This document shows positions 1 through 6,565 of a stretch of DNA of 13,649 bases, piece after piece. The notes below the pieces were generated by a model. That model did no database searches and was not told the origin of the DNA. It saw only the letters and a list, made by a program, of their open reading frames with translations. The stretch comes from Thermoanaerobaculales bacterium (lineage in GTDB: Bacteria > Acidobacteriota > Thermoanaerobaculia > Thermoanaerobaculales > Sulfomarinibacteraceae). The stretch's first letter is position 1, and each line of letters begins with the position of its first letter. The stretch covers positions 1 to 13,649 of the forward strand of contig JALOKS010000034.1 in NCBI GenBank assembly GCA_025456385.1, given 5' to 3'. The position numbers and the translations under genes were made by a program.

Positions 1-233
1 CCGGTGCCGAAGCGCTCGGCCTGCGCCTTGGTGACCTGCATCAGCTCCGGGCCGAGGATGCCGTCCGGGAAGCCCGGGTAGTTCTCGACCTCGGTGGTGA
101 TGGTGAGCTGCCCGCCGGGCTGCATGCCCTCGATCACCAGCGGCGCGAGGCCGGCGCGGGCGGCGTAGATGGCGGCGGTGAGGCCGGCCGGCCCGGAGCC
201 GATGATGAGAACCTTGACGTGCTGCTCGGCCAT
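1..233 (-). CDS. trxB: Thioredoxin-disulfide reductase, N-terminal part (runs off the window)
   Basis: This is the first 77 or so residues of an NADPH-dependent flavoenzyme that reduces thioredoxin in the cytoplasm. Translating the minus strand from the ATG at 233 gives MAEQHVKVLIIGSGPAGLTA, which holds the FAD-binding Rossmann motif GSGPAG at about residues 12-17. It is followed by the family signature GGQLTITTEVENYPGFP at about residues 40-56, which is typical of low-molecular-weight TrxB. The redox CxxC and NADP domain would lie outside the window. The start is supported by a Shine-Dalgarno GGGAGGT at 238-244, four bases from the ATG. A consensus TATAAT on the same strand at 324-329 predicts a leader of about 85 nt. 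The gene is divergent from the PIG-V-like gene at 338. The family call is firm from the signature alone. Confidence 0.95.
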   Translation of the reverse strand, partial: MAEQHVKVLIIGSGPAGLTAAIYAARAGLAPLVIEGMQPGGQLTITTEVENYPGFPDGILGPELMQVTKAQAERFGT

Positions 234-323
234 ATCGACCTCCCGATGCGATTGGCGGCGGGGCGCGCCGGCGACGGCCGCGGCGCCCGTCCGCCGCCGC
301 CCGCCGTCGACCCGCGGCCGGCC

Positions 324-329
324 ATTATA
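324..329 (-). promoter_or_regulatory. Putative -10 element for trxB
   Basis: The minus strand reads TATAAT here, an exact sigma-70 -10 hexamer in a region otherwise almost pure G+C. It would start transcription near 317 and give trxB a leader of about 85 nt that carries its own Shine-Dalgarno. No good -35 hexamer is visible 16-18 bp upstream. It overlaps the plus-strand TATACT at 326-331, so the two promoters share base pairs and face opposite ways. Confidence 0.5.
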
Positions 330-331
330 CT
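326..331 (+). promoter_or_regulatory. -10 element giving a predicted leaderless GTG start
   Basis: TATACT lies exactly six bases (GGGTCC) before the GTG at 338. The predicted transcription start is therefore the G of the start codon. No Shine-Dalgarno or -35 is visible. The same TATNNT-N6-GTG arrangement recurs before the genes at 4429 (minus), 4447 and 9244, which makes a chance match unlikely in DNA this GC-rich. Confidence 0.6.
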
Positions 332-337
332 GGGTCC

Positions 338-1528
338 GTGCCCGACCGCCCCCGCCGCTCCGGATCGCCGCTGGCGCAGATCGCCTGCCTCTTCGTCGCC
401 AGCCGGCTGGCGCTGCTGGCGGCCGGCCTGCTCGCGACCTGGCTCCTGCCCTCGGGCCGCGCCGTCCAGGGCGGCAACCTGGTCTGGCACCAGGCGGCGC
501 CGCGCGCGCTCGAGATCTGGGCGCGCTGGGACGCCGAGTGGTACCTGCTGATCGCGGACCGCGGCTACGAGGTCGGACCGGTCCTGGCCCGGTTCGCCGT
601 CGACTACGAGCCGGCGGCGGCAGCCGGCTTCCTGCCGCTGTACCCGCTGCTCATCCGCAGCCTCGCACCGCTGCTCGGCGGGATCGCCGCCGGGGTGCTG
701 ATCTCCAACCTCGCGCTCCTCGCGAGCCTGCTGCTGCTGCACCGCCTGGTGGCCCTCGAGGTCGGCGGCGAGACCGGCGGGACCGCCGGCCTGGCGGCCT
801 GCGCCGCCCTCCTCCTCCATCCCTCGAGCCTCTTCCTGTCCGCCGTCTACGCCGAGTCCCTGTTTCTCGCCCTGTCCCTCGGGACCTTCCTCGCCGCCCG
901 CAGCGGCCGCTTCGCCGCCGCCGGCGCGCTCGGCGGGCTGGCGGCCCTGACCCGGCCCTTCGGCCTCCTGCTGCTGATTCCGGTGGTGTGGGAGGGGTGG
1001 GCCGGCTGGCGCGGCCGCGACGGCGGGTCCCCCCGCCCGGTCCGCTGGTGGACCCTAGCCTGGGCGGCCCTCATCCCGGCCGCCCTCGGCGCCTACCTGC
1101 TCTTCTGCCGCTCCGTCTTCGGCGATCCGCTCGCTCTCCTCCACCGCCAGGAGCGGTGGCGCGGCGGGCTGTCGGGGCCGTGGCGCGCCTTCGTCCGCTG
1201 GTGGGAGGCGGGCCCGAGCGCGCACGGTTCCCACGGCTCGACCTTCGAGCTCGTCGTGGCGGTCCTCTGCCTCGCCGGGCTCGCGCTGATGCTGCGGCGC
1301 CTGCGCGCACCCTACGTGCTCTACACCGCCGCGGCCATGACCGTCGCCCTCGGCTCGACCCTCTGGTCTTTCTCCCGGCTGTCGCTCACCCTCTTCCCCT
1401 TCGCCATGCTGCTCGGCGGGCTGTGGGCCGACAACCGCCGCTGCGTCCCCGTGCTCTACGCCTTCGCCGGCGCGACCGTCGGGGGCCTGCTCATGGCTCT
1501 CTTCGCGACCGGGTGGTGGGCCGGTTGA
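338..1528 (+). CDS. PIG-V-like GT-C family membrane mannosyltransferase homologue
   Basis: A 396-residue polytopic membrane protein resembling the PIG-V/GPI-mannosyltransferase-II group of GT-C glycosyltransferases, which use polyprenyl-phosphate sugars at the outer face of the membrane. After a first membrane segment (about 13-37) comes RWDAEWY (63-69); D65 is the candidate catalytic acid of the family's RWD..WY motif, followed by IADRGYE. Further family hallmarks are FLPLYPLLIR (98-107), HPSSLFLSAVYAES (161-174) and a later GLAALTRPFG. Roughly ten hydrophobic segments follow. The GTG at 338 is favoured because a -10 hexamer sits six bases before it; no Shine-Dalgarno is visible. The sugar and acceptor cannot be read from sequence. 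It could glycosylate a lipid, protein or surface glycan. Bacterial members are generally uncharacterised, so 'mannosyltransferase' is only a family label. Confidence 0.8.
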   Translation: MPDRPRRSGSPLAQIACLFVASRLALLAAGLLATWLLPSGRAVQGGNLVWHQAAPRALEIWARWDAEWYLLIADRGYEVGPVLARFAVDYEPAAAAGFLPLYPLLIRSLAPLLGGIAAGVLISNLALLASLLLLHRLVALEVGGETGGTAGLAACAALLLHPSSLFLSAVYAESLFLALSLGTFLAARSGRFAAAGALGGLAALTRPFGLLLLIPVVWEGWAGWRGRDGGSPRPVRWWTLAWAALIPAALGAYLLFCRSVFGDPLALLHRQERWRGGLSGPWRAFVRWWEAGPSAHGSHGSTFELVVAVLCLAGLALMLRRLRAPYVLYTAAAMTVALGSTLWSFSRLSLTLFPFAMLLGGLWADNRRCVPVLYAFAGATVGGLLMALFATGWWAG

Positions 1529-1605
1529 AACCGACCAGTTCCACCACGGAGGATGCGCCCGGGGACCGGCAGTCACACGGGTGCTTCAGCCGACAGGCTG
1601 CGGTG

Positions 1606-3792
1606 ATGGGGTTGGCCGCGGTGTTGTTTTTCGGCGTCGCGGCTCGTGCTTCAGGTTCCGTGGCGGCTGGGCTCAGCGAGCTCGCGCGTGCCGGTCAGTG
1701 GCGGCGGGTGCTCGAGGTGGCGGCGCGGCGCGGCGAGCAGCTGCCGTTGAGCCCTGAGGAGGCGCTGGTCGCGGCGCACGCCGCGGCCGTCTTCGGCGAG
1801 CGCGATGCCGAGCGGCGCTTCCTCGAGCTCGCGACGGCGGTGCCCGGTCCCGAGCTCGCCGAGCTCGCCACCGTGCGCCTCGCCACGACGCTCGCGGGCG
1901 ACGATCCCGAGCGCTCGGCCGAGCTCGCGCTGCCGCTTTTCGGCCGCGGCCGGCCCACCGCCGTGCGTGCGGCCGCCGGGGACGCCGTGGCCGGGGTCGT
2001 CGCCGCTCGCGGCGAGGGGGCCCTGCGGGGGGCGATCGCGGCTGCGGCGCCGAGGCTGCCGTCGGAGGCGGCGCGGCGGCTCGAGCTCGCGCTCGCCGAG
2101 ACCGCTGGCGACCACCGCTGGCAGCACCTTGAGCGTCTGCTGGCCGGCTCCACCCGTGACCTGCCGGCCCTCGCGGCGGCGGAGACCCTGCTCACGCGCG
2201 CGGAGCTTCCGCCCCGGGCGAGGTACCTGGCCGCGGTCACCCTCTTCGACCACGGCCTCTACGAGCGGGCCGCACCCGAGCTCGAGGCCGTGCTCGGCGG
2301 GGACGGGGTGCCCGGGCACGAAGCGGCATTCCAGCGCGGCCGCTGCGCCTTTCGGCGGGACCGCTGGCAGGAGGCGATCGACTGGTACCGCAGGGCGCTC
2401 GCGCTCGCGCCGGCTGCGGCGCGCCGCGCCGAGCTCGCGCTCCACCTCGCACGCGCGCACGAGCTCGCCGGCGATCTCGACGCGGCGGTGGCGGCGGCCC
2501 AGCGCGCGCTGCGCGAGGACGCGAGCGACGAGCGGCGCCTGTTCCTCGTCCGCCTCCGCCTGCGCCGCGGCGAGGCCGAGCTCGCGACCCAGGGCCTCGT
2601 CAGGCTGCGCTCGCGCGCCGCACGGGGTCAGGGCGCGCTGCTGCTCGCCCTCGACGCCCTGCGCCGCGGCGACCGGGCGGCGGCCGGAGCGCTGCTTGCC
2701 GGCATCGATCGCGCGCCGCACGCCGGCCCGGCGGCGGTGCTCGCGGCCGGGCTGGCGCTCGAGTCCGGCGAGGGTGGAACGGCGCTCGCGACCCTCGAGC
2801 GCGAGGCCCTGTCGCTCGGTCCGTACTGGGGCGGAGAGGCGCGCGCGCTGATGGCCCGACTGACCGAGGCCGAGCGTCAGGCATGGCGCGGCCGCAGGCT
2901 CTCAGCGGTAGAGGCGGCGGAGGGGCCGGCGCGGTGGCGCGCGCTCGCGCAGTGGGCGGTGCTCGAGCCGCAGGGCGCCGGCCTCGACGAGCTGCGCCGG
3001 CGGGTGGCGGCGCTCACGGCAGCCCCGGACCTGCACGGCGGGCGGCTGCCGCACGGTCTCGCCGGCGAGCTCTGGCGCCTCGGCCTCGAGCGCGAGGCGG
3101 TGGTCTGGGACCCGGGCAGCTTCCCGCGCAGCGAACCGGCGGATGCGCGCTGGACGGCAGCCCGCTTCCTCGACCAGGGCGCGCCCTGGCAGGCGATCCG
3201 GGCCGCCGACGGCGCCTGGCGTCAGCTCGGCGCCGAGATGCCGACGCGGGCCCTGCCGGCCGACCTCCGGCGGGCCGCGTTTCCGCTGCCGGAGTTCGCA
3301 CCGGTGCGGGACGCAGCGACGGGCGCCGGCATCGACTGGAGCCTGCTCGCGGCGGTCGTGCGGGAGGAGTCGCGCTGGGACCCCCGCGCCCAGTCGGCGG
3401 TCGGTGCGCGCGGCCTCGCCCAGCTGATGCCGGCGACCGCGCAGGGGGTCGCCGCGCGCCTGGGCCGGCCGCTGCCGGGCCCGAGCGAGCTCTTCGACCC
3501 GCGCACCAACCTGGTCCTCGCGGCGGCCGAGCTCGGGCGCCTGCTCGAGCTCTTCGGCGGCCGCCGGGCGCCGGCGGTGGCGGCCTACAACGCGGGAGAG
3601 GCCCAGGCGCGGCTGTGGCTCGCGCAGTGCGGCGGCGCGAGCTGCACGGATGGCCGCTTCGTCGCCGGCATCACCTTCGCCGCGACCCGCAGCTACACCG
3701 CCGAGGTGCTGGCCGCCGCTGCGGCCTACGCCGAGCTCGGGAGCGACGGCGGTCCCGAGACCGCTGCCGCTCCCACGCCCGTCAGCGGCTGA
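1606..3792 (+). CDS. Slt70-like soluble lytic transglycosylase with long helical-repeat N-terminus
   Basis: A periplasmic enzyme predicted to cleave the MurNAc-GlcNAc bond of peptidoglycan, forming 1,6-anhydroMurNAc. From the ATG at 1606 it is 728 residues. A hydrophobic stretch MGLAAVLFFGVAARASG looks like a signal peptide core. Residues of about 25-560 are Ala/Leu/Arg-rich helices with TPR-like units (for example RWQEAIDWYRRALALAP). The C-terminal SLT domain carries REESRWDP with catalytic E588, GARGLAQLMPATA from G600, AYNAGE (660-665) and TRSYTAEVL. The residue before TRSY is Ala, where Slt70 relatives usually have Glu. The start is uncertain: the signal has no positive n-region, and the frame is open upstream. 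A TTG at 1525 overlapping the previous stop as TTGA, or GTGs at 1513/1516, would add about 27-31 residues including Lys and Arg. The catalytic family is firm; the start is not. Confidence 0.88.
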   Translation: MGLAAVLFFGVAARASGSVAAGLSELARAGQWRRVLEVAARRGEQLPLSPEEALVAAHAAAVFGERDAERRFLELATAVPGPELAELATVRLATTLAGDDPERSAELALPLFGRGRPTAVRAAAGDAVAGVVAARGEGALRGAIAAAAPRLPSEAARRLELALAETAGDHRWQHLERLLAGSTRDLPALAAAETLLTRAELPPRARYLAAVTLFDHGLYERAAPELEAVLGGDGVPGHEAAFQRGRCAFRRDRWQEAIDWYRRALALAPAAARRAELALHLARAHELAGDLDAAVAAAQRALREDASDERRLFLVRLRLRRGEAELATQGLVRLRSRAARGQGALLLALDALRRGDRAAAGALLAGIDRAPHAGPAAVLAAGLALESGEGGTALATLEREALSLGPYWGGEARALMARLTEAERQAWRGRRLSAVEAAEGPARWRALAQWAVLEPQGAGLDELRRRVAALTAAPDLHGGRLPHGLAGELWRLGLEREAVVWDPGSFPRSEPADARWTAARFLDQGAPWQAIRAADGAWRQLGAEMPTRALPADLRRAAFPLPEFAPVRDAATGAGIDWSLLAAVVREESRWDPRAQSAVGARGLAQLMPATAQGVAARLGRPLPGPSELFDPRTNLVLAAAELGRLLELFGGRRAPAVAAYNAGEAQARLWLAQCGGASCTDGRFVAGITFAATRSYTAEVLAAAAAYAELGSDGGPETAAAPTPVSG

Positions 3793-4429
3793 AGCGCGTC
3801 ACCTCCTGGCGGGCGGCCGCGCGGGCCAGCCAGCGCTCGATCTCGAGGTTCAGCTTGCGCTCGGTGAGGAGGGCGGCGAGGCGGTCGCGAACCGCGGTCA
3901 GAGGTGGGGGCGGCTCGCCGCTGGCGGCGATCTCGGACACCAGCAGCTCCTCGTAGGCGGCCTCGATCTCCTCCAGGCTGACCGAGACCCGGGCGCGCAA
4001 ACGCTGCTGGACGAAGGCGTCGGCGGCCGCGACCCGGAGGGCGAGCTCCTCGAGGTCCGGCCACGACAGGCCCACCGCGGCCAGGCGCGGCGCGAGTGCC
4101 TCGGGACCGCCGCCGCGGGCCGCCAGGACGTCGCGGGCCCGCGCCGCATCGACCTCGAGCCGGAACAGCAGGCCGCTCTCCTCGAGGTCGCGGAACTGCA
4201 GCTCGAGTCGGATGCGGGCGTCGAGCAGCCGCGAGCGGTAGGCCGCGGCCGGCTCCTCCGGCTCGGGCTCGAGGATCGCGACGAGCGCCGCGAGCTCGAT
4301 GTCCGAGGCGAGGATCGGCGTCGTGCCGACGACCGCCAGGACCTCCTCGACGGTCGCGGGCCCGGGCTCGACTGCGAAGGCGAAGTGACTGACAGCCATG
4401 AGGATGAGCGACAGGACGGCGGCCTTCAC
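3782..4429 (-). CDS. SurA-like periplasmic chaperone lacking a PPIase (parvulin) domain
   Basis: A 215-residue secreted protein. The N-terminus MKAAVLSLILMAVSHFAFA is a clear Sec signal with likely cleavage after residue 19. Next comes VLAVVGTTPILASDIEL, which matches the opening of the SurA N-domain. The C-terminus, with VRDRLAALLTERKLNLEIERW, matches the helix that completes the SurA chaperone core. E. coli SurA is about twice as long and has two parvulin domains between these parts; none is present here. It is probably an outer-membrane-protein folding factor acting by binding only. The GTG at 4429 begins six bases after TATGAT and gives a complete signal peptide. Its 3' end overlaps the convergent transglycosylase gene by 11 bp. 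SurA-like membership is a pattern match by eye, so it could be another SurA_N family protein. Confidence 0.75.
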   Translation of the reverse strand: MKAAVLSLILMAVSHFAFAVEPGPATVEEVLAVVGTTPILASDIELAALVAILEPEPEEPAAAYRSRLLDARIRLELQFRDLEESGLLFRLEVDAARARDVLAARGGGPEALAPRLAAVGLSWPDLEELALRVAAADAFVQQRLRARVSVSLEEIEAAYEELLVSEIAASGEPPPPLTAVRDRLAALLTERKLNLEIERWLARAAARQEVTRFSR

Positions 4430-4430
4430 C

Positions 4431-4445
4431 CTGCTATCATAGCAG
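4431..4445. promoter_or_regulatory. Palindromic bidirectional promoter with two predicted leaderless GTG starts
   Basis: The 15 bp read CTGCTATCATAGCAG, a palindrome centred on 4438. On the plus strand TGC-TATCAT (hexamer 4435-4440) is an extended -10 element six bases before the rsmI GTG at 4447. On the minus strand TGC-TATGAT (4441-4436) is an extended -10 six bases before the chaperone GTG at 4429. The symmetry continues through both start codons (GTGA each side), giving 25 bp from 4426 to 4450 with one mismatched pair (4430/4446). The predicted start sites, 4429 and 4447, are 18 bp apart. No -35 is evident on either side. It could also be an operator, but the match to two promoters is more direct. 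Confidence 0.65.
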
Positions 4446-4446
4446 C

Positions 4447-5316
4447 GTGACCGACGCCGCCGAGAGCCCTGGAACCCTGTGGATCGTCGCCACGCCGATC
4501 GGCAGCCTCGGCGACCTCGCGCCGCGGGCGGCCGAGCTCCTGCGCACGGTCGAGCTCATCCTGGCCGAGGACACCCGGCGCGCGCGGGCCCTGCTCGCGC
4601 ACCTCGGCGTGGCCGCCCGCGGGCGGCTGCAGAGCCTGCACGAGCACAACGAGGAGGCGCGGGTCGCGGCCACGGTGGCGGCGCTGGCGGCGGGCCGCTC
4701 GGCGGCGCTCGTCAGCGATGCCGGCACGCCGGTGCTCTCCGACCCCGGCTTTCCGCTGGTGCGGGCGGTGCGCGCAGCCGGGCTGCCGGTGGCGAGCCTG
4801 CCCGGGGCCTCGGCCTTCACCGCCGCACTGGCGGCCTCGGGGCAGCCGCCGCTGCCGGCGGTCCTGTGCGGCTTCCTGCCCGCGCGCGCCGGGCCGCGGC
4901 GGCAGCGCATCGCCGAGCTCGGGCGCTGGCCGTGGACGCTGGTCGTGCTGCTGTCGCCCCACCGCCTGCGGCGCGAGCTCGAGGACCTCGCCGCGGCGCT
5001 CGGCGGCGCGCGCCCGGCGACCCTCCTCGCCGAGATCAGCAAGCGCCACGAGCGCGCCGCGTCGGCGACTCTGGCCGAGCTCGCCGCCGGCCCCGAGGCG
5101 GCGGCGCCCCGCGGCGAGTACGTGCTGGTCGTCGGGCCGGCCGCAGCCCCCGCCGAGCGGGCCGCCGCGGTCGGCGGCGACGAGATGCGGCGGGCCTACG
5201 ATGCCGCGCTCGCCGCCGGCCTCGATCGCCGTGCCGCCCTGCGGGCGGCGGCCTCCGAGCTCGGCCTCAGCCGCCGCGCGGCCTACGACCTGCTCGCAGC
5301 GGCCGGCGACGACTGA
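4447..5316 (+). CDS. rsmI: 16S rRNA (cytidine(1402)-2'-O)-methyltransferase
   Basis: A 289-residue cytoplasmic SAM-dependent enzyme of the tetrapyrrole-methylase fold. It 2'-O-methylates C1402 of 16S rRNA in the decoding centre. It opens with LWIVATPIGSLGDL (11-24), followed by LAEDTRRARALL from residue 39, VSDAGTPVLSDPG (89-101) and PGASAF (119-124), all RsmI signatures in the expected order. The length is normal for the family. The C-terminal 45 residues (RRAYDAALAAGL to LSRRAAYDLLAA) form the small helical extension common in RsmI. GTG is the first codon after an extended -10 at six bases, with no Shine-Dalgarno, so a leaderless mRNA is predicted. The gene is divergent from the SurA-like gene. 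A stable hairpin begins directly after its stop. Confidence 0.95.
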   Translation: MTDAAESPGTLWIVATPIGSLGDLAPRAAELLRTVELILAEDTRRARALLAHLGVAARGRLQSLHEHNEEARVAATVAALAAGRSAALVSDAGTPVLSDPGFPLVRAVRAAGLPVASLPGASAFTAALAASGQPPLPAVLCGFLPARAGPRRQRIAELGRWPWTLVVLLSPHRLRRELEDLAAALGGARPATLLAEISKRHERAASATLAELAAGPEAAAPRGEYVLVVGPAAAPAERAAAVGGDEMRRAYDAALAAGLDRRAALRAAASELGLSRRAAYDLLAAAGDD

Positions 5317-5344
5317 GGTTTCGGCCCGCCGCGACGCCGAGACC
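5317..5344 (+). terminator. Stable hairpin directly after the rsmI stop, no U-tract
   Basis: GGTTTCGGC (5317-5325) pairs with GCCGAGACC (5336-5344) over nine pairs including one G-U, around a 10-base loop. It begins at the base after the rsmI TGA. No run of T follows, so it is not a standard intrinsic terminator. It may protect the mRNA 3' end or weaken read-through into the lipoprotein gene. Confidence 0.35.
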
Positions 5345-5383
5345 CGCTGTGTTACCCTGAGCGCAGCCACGGGAGGTGGGCCC

Positions 5384-6565
5384 ATGCTGCGGCGAGTGAG
5401 CTCCGCGCTCGGTGTCGTGATCGCTGCGATCGCTCTGACGGCGGGCTGCGGCGGCAAGCCGGTGGTCGGGGTGATCCTGCCCTCCACCGGGCCGGCCGCC
5501 TCCTACGGTGAGTCGATCGAGAGCGGCATGCGGCTGGCGCTGAGCGATGCCCGCGCGCGGCAGGCGGTCCCCGCCGGCCTCGAGGTCGTGTGGGCGGACA
5601 GCGGCTCCGAGCCAGCGAGAGCGGTCGCCGAGCTGCGGCGGATGGTCGCCGACAGCGGGGTCAAGATGGTGATCGGCGGCGCCACCAGCGGCGAGGCGCT
5701 GGCGATGATCCCGGTGCTCGACGAGCTCGGGGTCGTGTGCCTGTCGCCGTCGGCCTCGGCGCCCGGCCTCGCGCAGAGGTCGCGGAACTTCTTCCGCATC
5801 TACCCCTCCGACGAGCTCGAGGGCCACACCGCGGGGACCTTTCTCTACGAGCGGCTGGGGCAGCCGCGGATCGTGCTCTTCAGCGGCGATGCCGACTACG
5901 CCCGCGGCATCAAGCCCGAGTTCCTCAAGCAGTTCCAGGAGGCCCTCGGCGGTGAGGTGGCCGCCGACATCGACATCTCGGGCGCGGACTGGCGGCAGCG
6001 CGCGGACTCGGCTCTCGCCGGCGGCGGCCTCGGCGCGGCCTACATCATCGGCTACGCCCCGGAGATCCTGGAGGTGGTGCGCTACCTCCGGGAGCGCGCC
6101 TTCGCCGGGCGGATCGTGACCACCTCGACCTTCTACAGCGGCGACGCGATCCGTGAGGCCGGCGCGGCCGCCGAAGGAGTGATGTTCCCGCTGCCGCCCT
6201 TCGACCGCACCAGCGAGAAGGAGCCGGTGCTGAGCTTCGTCAACCGCTACATGGAAACCTACCAGCGCGCCCCCGACGTGTTCGCGGCCCACGGCTACGA
6301 CGCGATGGGCTTCACCCTGCAGGTCTTCATGATCGCCAAGCCGCCGGAGACTCTCGAGATCCTCAAGGCCATCAGCTACGGTGGGGAGTACAACGGTGTG
6401 ACCGGCCCGATCCTGTTCGACGAGAGCGGCGACGTCAAGCACTACCCGAAGATGTTCCTCGTCAGCGGCGGCCAGGTCCTCAGCTACCAGCGGTACCTCG
6501 AGACCGAGCGCAAGCGCATCCTCAACCAGGTGCAGGATCTGTTGGCGGCCCCGCAGGCGCGATGA
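5384..6565 (+). CDS. LivJ-type periplasmic substrate-binding lipoprotein (Peripla_BP_6 family)
   Basis: A 393-residue type-1 periplasmic-binding-fold protein like the branched-chain amino acid receptors of ABC importers. MLRRVSSALGVVIAAIALTAGC is a lipoprotein signal with lipobox LTAGC and lipidated C22. Next comes VVGVILPSTGPAASYGES from residue 27, the usual first strand and ligand loop. Later segments such as VKMVIGGATSGEAL, FFRIYPSDELEG and FAAHGYDAMGF fit this family. Shine-Dalgarno GGGAGGT at 5371-5377 precedes the ATG by six bases. A weak -10 (TACCCT, 5353-5358) lies upstream. Oddly, no importer permease follows. The stop instead overlaps the start of a polysaccharide-export permease as ATGA, implying translational coupling. 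The ligand is unknown; it could be a sensor or accessory subunit rather than an import receptor. Confidence 0.88.
   Translation: MLRRVSSALGVVIAAIALTAGCGGKPVVGVILPSTGPAASYGESIESGMRLALSDARARQAVPAGLEVVWADSGSEPARAVAELRRMVADSGVKMVIGGATSGEALAMIPVLDELGVVCLSPSASAPGLAQRSRNFFRIYPSDELEGHTAGTFLYERLGQPRIVLFSGDADYARGIKPEFLKQFQEALGGEVAADIDISGADWRQRADSALAGGGLGAAYIIGYAPEILEVVRYLRERAFAGRIVTTSTFYSGDAIREAGAAAEGVMFPLPPFDRTSEKEPVLSFVNRYMETYQRAPDVFAAHGYDAMGFTLQVFMIAKPPETLEILKAISYGGEYNGVTGPILFDESGDVKHYPKMFLVSGGQVLSYQRYLETERKRILNQVQDLLAAPQAR

Noticed and set aside
169..1512. Extension of the transglycosylase frame back to 169 through the whole PIG-V-like gene
   Set aside because: The translation there is Arg/Pro/Ala-rich nonsense, while the other frame has a coherent GT-C membrane protein with family motifs. 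The extension is just an open shadow.
1529..1605. Possible riboswitch or structured leader before the transglycosylase gene
   Set aside because: I could not match the sequence to cobalamin, cyclic di-GMP or other riboswitch cores, and no terminator-like stem is present.
1553..1606. A 17-codon reading frame ending in TGA that overlaps the transglycosylase ATG as TGATG, as a coupled leader peptide
   Set aside because: Its GGAGG touches the ATG with no spacer, so it is not a usable ribosome site, and the peptide shows no recognisable feature. Chance is adequate.
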